Shown: positions 6,501-10,538 of the stretch, piece by piece
Position numbering within the stretch: the first letter of the stretch is position 1
How the letters are laid out: each line of letters opens with the position of its first letter
Assembly (NCBI GenBank): GCA_031401815.1
Contig: JANNRW010000215.1
Span: 1-10,538 of the forward strand
DNA: 10,538 nt
Source: JANNRW01 sp031401815
GTDB lineage: Bacteria; Desulfobacterota; Desulfuromonadia; Geobacterales; DSM-12255
Direction of reading: 5' to 3'
The notes under the pieces: model-generated
Told to the model about the DNA's origin: nothing
The model's input: only the letters and a program-made list of their open reading frames with translations
Database searches by the model: none
Translations under genes and position numbers: made by a program

Positions 6501-9500
6501 TCGGGGCTCGGGGAACAGGGATTCGGGCTCGGGGCTCAGGGCTCGGGGCTCGGGGAACAGGGATTCGGGATTACGGGTAAATCGCTATCCAGTGATACTC
6601 TTGCTGAATCGCTTCGGGCGACTCGCGAGAGCATCAGTATTCTCCAGAAGATGCAGGAAGAGACTGCAAGAGTGCACCGGATATTTCTGGAGGGGCAGGA
6701 AGCTGCAGGAAGGACTTTTCAGAGCTTGCTGGAGAATCAGAACCGGCTTTTACAGGGGGGTGGATTCACTTTGCCCCAGCCTCTGGTTGGGACTCGGACA
6801 GCAGCCCCTGTTGCTTCTGCAACGACTCGGATAGCCCCTTCCTTACTTCAACCCGTTGCCATTGTAGCACCCACTTCAGCAACAAAGGGCGCGGCAAGCA
6901 GCGCCCCTACAGTCGATGTTGCAGCAACTCTCCTGGCAATAGTCAGCGAGAAGACCGGCTATCCGGTCGAGATGCTGGATCTTGAGATGGGGATGGATGC
7001 TGATCTGGGGATTGACTCCATAAAACGGGTAGAGATTCTTTCGGCTCTTCAGGAAAAACTCCCTGGCGCACCATTAATCGGCTCTGAACAGCTCGGCTCG
7101 TTGCGGACACTGGGTGATATTGCCGCTTTCCTTGCCCACGACAATAATGCAGGGGTGCCGCTTGCTGCGCCCACTTCAGCAGCAAAGGGCGCGGGAAGCA
7201 GCGCCCCTGCGGTCGATGTTGCATCAATCCTCTTGGCCGTAGTCAGCGAGAAAACCGGCTATCCGACAGAGATGCTGGATCTTGAGATGGGGATGGATGC
7301 TGATCTTGGTATCGACTCCATCAAGCGGGTTGAAATACTCTCCGCAATACAGGAAAAACTTCCGGGAGCGCCGGTTATAGGTTCTGACCAGATGGGGAGC
7401 CTGCGTACCCTTGGTGATATTGCCGCTTTTCTTGCACACAGCAATAAAGCAGGGGCACCGCTTGCTGCGCACACTTCAGCAACAAAGAGCGTGGCAAACA
7501 GCGTCCCTGCGGTCGATATTGCCTCAACTCTTCTGGCCGTGGTCAGCGAGAAAACCGGCTATCCGGTCGAGATGCTGGATCTTGAGATGGGGATGGATGC
7601 TGATCTTGGTATTGACTCCATCAAGCGGGTCGAAATTCTCTCCGCCTTGCAGGAAAAGCTCCCCGGAGCACCTGTTATAGGCCCTGAGCAGCTCGGTTCC
7701 TTGCGCACTCTTGGAGATATTGCTTCTTTCCTTGGTAAAGGCAAAAATCCTGATTTGACCCCTCTCCCTATTGCTGCGGCAGTTCGGGTTGCGGCAAGCA
7801 GCCCCTCTGCGGCAGAGCGCTCGTCATCCATTGCCCGCAGTACGATTGTGCCGGTTATGACAAAAATATCCGCCACTGTGTCAACTCTTGCAGTTGCAGA
7901 TGGAGAGTTCTGGATTACCGATGATGGTGCCCGGTTTTCTGCGGAGCTATACTCCATTTTGAAGAGTCGGGGTCTGAAGCCTCGTCTGATTTCAGATGTA
8001 ACCAGGCTTGAAATAACCTCTGCAACAATGCTCTCCGGGCTGGTTCTGGCTGCACCTGAAAATGGCACTGATGATCAGTTTCTGGAGAGCGCCTTCCTGA
8101 TCATGAAAAAAGCTGCCCCGGCGCTGATGCTGGCAGGAGCGGAAGGGGGGGGTGCGATCTTTGCGACGGTTTCCCGGCTTGATGGAGGTTTTGGCTTTAT
8201 TCCTGGTTCAGAGATTGCTGACCCCCTTTCAGGCGGACTTGCGGGTTTTGCAAAAACGGCAGGAAGAGAGTGGCCTGATGTCGTTTGCAAGGCGCTCGAT
8301 CTTGGCAAGTTCAAAGAGTCATCTGCTGCTGCTTCAGCAGTTGCAGATGAGCTTTTCAGGAGCGGAGAGACTGAAACCGGACTCTCTTTTGAGGGGCGGA
8401 TCGTTCTCTCTCTTGAAACCCTGCCAAATAACGAGAAAAGGTCGCCAGGCTTTATCGGTATGGATGATGTCATTATCATCACTGGTGGCGGAAGAGGTGT
8501 AACCGCTGCAACAGCGGTTGCCCTTGCTGATGCAGGGAGTCCACTTCTTCTTTTGATAGGCAGAAGTCCGGCACCGGAGGAAGAGCCTGACTGGCTGAAA
8601 CCTCTTCTGGAAGAGCCCCGTATCAAGCGGGCTATTCTTGAACAGGCAGGAGGGAAGCTGCATCCGCGTGAAATAGAGGAGAGCTATCAGGCCGTGATTG
8701 CCGGTCGTGAACTTCGCAGCACCCTGGCTGACATAGAGGCTGCCGGTGGTAGAGCAATTTATCGGGCAGTTGATATCAGGGATGCAGGGGCAGTGGCTGC
8801 GCTGTTGTCAGAAATTCGCTCAACCTGTGGCCCGATAAGAGGGATAGTGCATGGTGCCGGGGTATTGGCGGATCGACTGATAACCGACAAGTCGCGCGAG
8901 CAGTTTGCTTCGGTTTACAGTACGAAAGTAGCCGGCCTGCGAGCACTGCTGACTGCCTGTGAGGATGACGATCTCCGTTTTATTGCTCTCTTCTCTTCGA
9001 CCTCCGGCCGTTTTGGCAGGACTGGTCAGGTTGATTATGCCGTAGCCAATGAAGTTCTCAATAAACTGGCGCAGGTTGAGTCAAGACGCAGACTCTCCTG
9101 CCGGACTGTCAGCATCAACTGGGGACCGTGGGATGGTGGAATGGTGACCCCTGCCTTGAGAAAAGTCTTTGCCGGTGAAGGGATAGGGCTGATCTCTCTT
9201 GCTGCTGGCGGTGAATTTCTGGTCAGGGAGATTGCTCAGCAGGAGGGGCCGGTCGAAGTAATTGCTCTGGCAATGTCTGCAAATGAGGCTGCGGCTCCGC
9301 CACCATCCCGTCAGAAGAGTCTGACAGAAGCGCACTCATTGATTCTGAACATATCCGATTATCCGTTCCTCCGTTCCCATGTTCTCGACAGCAAGGCTGT
9401 GCTCCCAATGGCAGTGATTGTCGAGTGGCTTGCACATACTGCCCTGCATGGCAATCCGGGGCTTAAATTTCACGGTTTCAACGATCTCAGGATCTGCAAA

Positions 9501-10205
9501 GGGGTTGTATTTGAACAGAGCAGAACCTGCAGGCTCCACCTGATGGCTGGCCGGGCTGAAAAGCGAGAATCTTTTTACCTTGTACCGGTTGAATTGACCA
9601 GTACCGCTCCGGATAACCGGATCACCCTGCATGCCAGAGCTGAAATTGTGCTTGCTTCAAGGCTGCCGGAAGGGATCAGATCGATCAAGGAGATGCAGCT
9701 CCCTACATATAATCCTCACAACGGGCAGATTTATGACCGGGAGCGCCTTTTTCACGGCCCGGATCTTCAGGGGATCAAACAGATCTACGGCTGCTCCGAA
9801 AAAGGGATCAGTGCAGTTGTTTCCAGGGCACCACAACCTGCAGTATGGATAAAAAACCCGCTGCGCGGCAATTGGCTGACCGATCCGCTGGTTATCGACT
9901 CTGCATTTCAGATGATGATCCTCTGGAGTTTCGAGCGATTTGGCTCCGGATCTCTCCCCTGCTTTGCAGGCCGCTATCGTCAATTTCAGGAGTCATTCCC
10001 GAAAGAAGAGGTTCAGGTGGTCATAAGGATAACTGCTGAACGGGGACACGGGGCGAATGCGGATATCGAGTTCCTTGATTGCCATACCGGAAAACTGGTT
10101 GCCCGTCTGGAAGATTATGAATGCGTTATCGATCCGTCCCTTGGCAGGGCATTCCAGCTTAACCAGCTTGTACAGGGGAGTAAAACCGGCTCCGGAGCCG
10201 CCTGA
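3600..10205 (+). CDS. pfaA: PfaA-like iterative type I synthase, KS-AT-ACP3-KR-DH
   Basis: This 2201-residue multidomain synthase builds an acyl chain from malonyl units. Domains in order: KS (about 14-470) with Cys216 in DAACASS, His351 in EAHGTGT and His389 in GHTKAAAG, a full active triad; AT (about 577-880) with FPGQGSQ, Ser678 in GHSYGE and His782 in AFHS, the malonyl-type signature; a glycine-rich repeat linker (955-993); a coiled-coil-like helix (1000-1050); three ACPs with phosphopantetheine sites Ser1140, Ser1240 and Ser1340, each in LGIDSIKRVEIL, the Pfa hallmark; KR with structural half (about 1405-1615), TGGGRGV (1628-1634), HGAGVLAD (1751-1758) and Ser1800/Tyr1813/Asn1817; and a C-terminal DH double hotdog with His1927 and Asp2100 in DSAFQ. 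No ER or thioesterase is present. GTG 3600 directly follows the pfaD TAG; AAGGAG (3585-3590) supports this start. PfaA proper usually carries more ACPs; a PfaA-related synthase with another product is equally possible. Confidence 0.93.
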   Translation: MKPEDLKTVEKSDSTPLAIIGIGCLFPGAENQSAYWANIREGVDAISEIPATHWKTAEYHDPDPKSPDHTYGRRGGFISPIPFNPLEYNIPPNTLEAIDTSQLLGLVVAGQALKDAGYGPEKEFDRGRVSVILGVTGTLELVIPLGARLGHPIWRTALKDAGVDDEIAEDVVQRIADGYVPWQENSFPGLLGNVVAGRISKQYDLGGTNCVVDAACASSFSALHLAGMELSSGKSDLVVTGGIDTFNDIFMYMCFSKTPALSPTGNARPFDSSGDGTILGEGLGIIVIKRLADAERDNDRIYAVIKGVGSSSDGRGDAIYAPNAGGQKRALLDAYQRSGVTPESIGLVEAHGTGTKVGDAVEVSALREVYGDADAPWCALGSVKSQIGHTKAAAGAAGIIKAAFALHHKVIPPTIKVEQPLDEVTGGKTPFYLATRKRPWVSRKGVPRRAAVSAFGFGGSNFHTVLEEYRPTREKAEWDGNIQLLAFSAVSAAALEAELARVNPLLSWNDLRAFAKSSRAAFNSKDLFRLAMVIEKERTNLAAVIGNTLSMLKSRPAGEWSSPDGVFFCSGEHQGKLGALFPGQGSQYTGMLLDLACSFPQMLAALEAAESGCQAASDICLSDRIYPKQDFSSGAYERDEALLRATETAQPAIGAVSYGALKLLEEFGFHPAAVAGHSYGELTALCAAGRIDETSLHTLSRLRGALMASGADDKGGMLAVPAPLETVERIVMEEGLDLVIANRNAPAQAVLSGRSTEIDRAVASFAGRSLSCKKLPVSAAFHSALVADAEAPFLETLAKIELQPGEIPVYANSTGDIYPEQQQAAKELLAGQLARPVEFVAVIEAMYSTGIRTFAEVGPGARLTGLVRAILGDRPHQTLALDSSNGKRSGIVDLGRFIAQLSALGYGLDLSLWDAGFQPQVTLPGKKPAMTIPLCGANYVQPRPVREPSAPVKTGLGAQGTGLGALGSGLGEQGFGLGAQGSGLGEQGFGITGKSLSSDTLAESLRATRESISILQKMQEETARVHRIFLEGQEAAGRTFQSLLENQNRLLQGGGFTLPQPLVGTRTAAPVASATTRIAPSLLQPVAIVAPTSATKGAASSAPTVDVAATLLAIVSEKTGYPVEMLDLEMGMDADLGIDSIKRVEILSALQEKLPGAPLIGSEQLGSLRTLGDIAAFLAHDNNAGVPLAAPTSAAKGAGSSAPAVDVASILLAVVSEKTGYPTEMLDLEMGMDADLGIDSIKRVEILSAIQEKLPGAPVIGSDQMGSLRTLGDIAAFLAHSNKAGAPLAAHTSATKSVANSVPAVDIASTLLAVVSEKTGYPVEMLDLEMGMDADLGIDSIKRVEILSALQEKLPGAPVIGPEQLGSLRTLGDIASFLGKGKNPDLTPLPIAAAVRVAASSPSAAERSSSIARSTIVPVMTKISATVSTLAVADGEFWITDDGARFSAELYSILKSRGLKPRLISDVTRLEITSATMLSGLVLAAPENGTDDQFLESAFLIMKKAAPALMLAGAEGGGAIFATVSRLDGGFGFIPGSEIADPLSGGLAGFAKTAGREWPDVVCKALDLGKFKESSAAASAVADELFRSGETETGLSFEGRIVLSLETLPNNEKRSPGFIGMDDVIIITGGGRGVTAATAVALADAGSPLLLLIGRSPAPEEEPDWLKPLLEEPRIKRAILEQAGGKLHPREIEESYQAVIAGRELRSTLADIEAAGGRAIYRAVDIRDAGAVAALLSEIRSTCGPIRGIVHGAGVLADRLITDKSREQFASVYSTKVAGLRALLTACEDDDLRFIALFSSTSGRFGRTGQVDYAVANEVLNKLAQVESRRRLSCRTVSINWGPWDGGMVTPALRKVFAGEGIGLISLAAGGEFLVREIAQQEGPVEVIALAMSANEAAAPPPSRQKSLTEAHSLILNISDYPFLRSHVLDSKAVLPMAVIVEWLAHTALHGNPGLKFHGFNDLRICKGVVFEQSRTCRLHLMAGRAEKRESFYLVPVELTSTAPDNRITLHARAEIVLASRLPEGIRSIKEMQLPTYNPHNGQIYDRERLFHGPDLQGIKQIYGCSEKGISAVVSRAPQPAVWIKNPLRGNWLTDPLVIDSAFQMMILWSFERFGSGSLPCFAGRYRQFQESFPKEEVQVVIRITAERGHGANADIEFLDCHTGKLVARLEDYECVIDPSLGRAFQLNQLVQGSKTGSGAA
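6462..6577 (+). repeat. 21-bp G-rich minisatellite in the AT-ACP linker
   Basis: Five 21-bp units start at 6462, 6483, 6504, 6525 and 6546, with a degenerate sixth at 6567. Each begins GGGCTCGGGG and encodes GLG(A/E)(Q/L)G plus one variable residue (T, S or F). The units at 6504 and 6546 are identical. The 42-bp pair 6483-6524 differs from 6525-6566 at only two bases, so the array grew by recent tandem duplication. The unit length keeps the frame. The coding strand carries many G3-G4 runs with loops of three or four bases, strong G-quadruplex potential. At the protein level it is a flexible glycine linker between AT and coiled coil. Confidence 0.93.
6867..7740 (+). repeat. Three tandem ACP repeats, exact 300-bp period
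   Basis: Linker plus ACP is repeated at 6867-7166, 7167-7466 and 7467 to about 7740. The pantetheine serine codons (7017, 7317, 7617) are exactly 300 bp, or 100 residues, apart. A 38-base block is identical in all three (6969-7006, 7269-7306, 7569-7606). The alanine/serine-rich linker (PTSA-KGA-SSAP) is repeated too. Multiple tandem ACPs are characteristic of Pfa-type synthases and are known to raise product yield. The strong nucleotide similarity points to recent duplication or ongoing gene conversion. Confidence 0.95.
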
Positions 10206-10206
10206 A

Positions 10207-10538
10207 ATGAAGTCGATCGCAATTGTCGGGATTGGCGGGATATTTCCTGATGCGCCAGATCTTGGAAGATTCTGGGAAAATATCCGGGAAGGGCGCTCTG
10301 CTGCTCGTGAAATTCCTTCCGGAAGATGGTCAGTTCCTGTTGAAAAAGTTTATGATCCCACTCCTGGAAAACCTGACCGGGTTTACTCACGCCACGGCTG
10401 TTTTCTGAAATCTGTTCCTTCGGTCGGCCGGGCTTTTGGCATTGAGCTCGACCCGAAACTGCTGGCCGGTCTTGACCCTCTTTTTCATATTCTGCTGCAT
10501 GCCGGCTCCATGGCGTTTGCTGACGGAGTGACAGCTCC
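10207..10538 (+). CDS. Second ketosynthase-containing synthase subunit, N-terminus only
   Basis: The first 110 codons are visible; the gene runs off the window. It begins MKSIAIVGIGGIFPDAPDL, the canonical N-terminal strand and turn of a type I ketosynthase, followed by FWENIREG and EIPSGRW, the usual substrate-tunnel region, then VYSRHGCFL and LDPLFHILLHAG. The last motif resembles the KS of PfaC-like or related second subunits rather than the KS of the preceding gene, whose corresponding region reads IDTSQLLGLVVAGQAL. The active-site Cys and both His residues lie beyond the window. ATG 10207 starts one base after the previous TGA, with GGAG at 10194-10197, nine bases upstream, so it is the third gene of the pfaD operon. 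Whether it continues into a chain-length factor, DH or acyltransferase domains, as in PfaC, cannot be told. Confidence 0.85.
   Translation, partial: MKSIAIVGIGGIFPDAPDLGRFWENIREGRSAAREIPSGRWSVPVEKVYDPTPGKPDRVYSRHGCFLKSVPSVGRAFGIELDPKLLAGLDPLFHILLHAGSMAFADGVTA

Noticed and set aside
6462..7740. CRISPR-like array
   Set aside because: The repeats are contiguous, translated in frame and explained by a glycine linker and three ACP domains; there are no unique spacers between constant repeats.
7559..8626. Minus-strand open frames of 169 and 183 residues
   Set aside because: Antisense to ACP3, the KR structural half and the KR nucleotide site; serine/arginine-rich shadow translations with no family resemblance.

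Overview
The window holds two unrelated parts. On the left is a short accessory segment: a gene-free stretch with several RNA-like inverted repeats, a HicA/HicB toxin-antitoxin pair, and a DksA/TraR-type zinc-finger gene with its own promoter and terminator. On the right, from about 1950 to the end, is an operon for a large iterative fatty-acid/polyketide synthase of the Pfa ('secondary lipid') type. All supported genes are on the + strand.

Layout. 1-510: no convincing gene; several stem-loops, perhaps the remnant of a structured RNA or group II intron. 511-1088: hicA-hicB, overlapping by 4 bases. 1089-1368: a long stem-loop, then a clear sigma70-type promoter. 1369-1788: DksA-like regulator, closed by a strong intrinsic terminator (1819-1849). 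1950-3599: PfaD-like FMN enoyl reductase. 3600-10205: a 2201-residue megasynthase, KS-AT-(G-rich repeat linker)-coiled coil-ACP-ACP-ACP-KR-DH. 10207-10538: N-terminus of a second ketosynthase-containing synthase, cut by the window end.

How the genes work together. The megasynthase supplies condensation (KS), malonyl loading (AT), three carrier domains, ketoreduction (KR) and dehydration (DH), but has no enoyl reductase and no thioesterase. PfaD-type proteins are known to act as the trans enoyl reductase of such synthases. PfaD, the megasynthase and the next KS gene are spaced so tightly (GTG directly after TAG; ATG one base after TGA) that they must be one transcription unit. The product is probably a reduced or polyunsaturated acyl chain. 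Its identity cannot be read from this window, and release and phosphopantetheinylation functions must lie elsewhere.

Organism. A Gram-negative-like bacterium with sigma70-type promoters, good Shine-Dalgarno sites and moderately GC-rich coding DNA. The overall feel (Pfa-like cluster with PfaD first, G-rich minisatellite, HicAB) would fit an anaerobe such as a green sulfur bacterium (Chlorobium/Pelodictyon). That is an impression, not something the sequence proves.

Most unusual parts: a 21-bp G-rich minisatellite (five units plus a degenerate sixth) inside the megasynthase gene, with strong G-quadruplex potential; three ACP units at an exact 300-bp period; a C10 tract inside pfaD; and a HicA that lacks the usual catalytic histidine.
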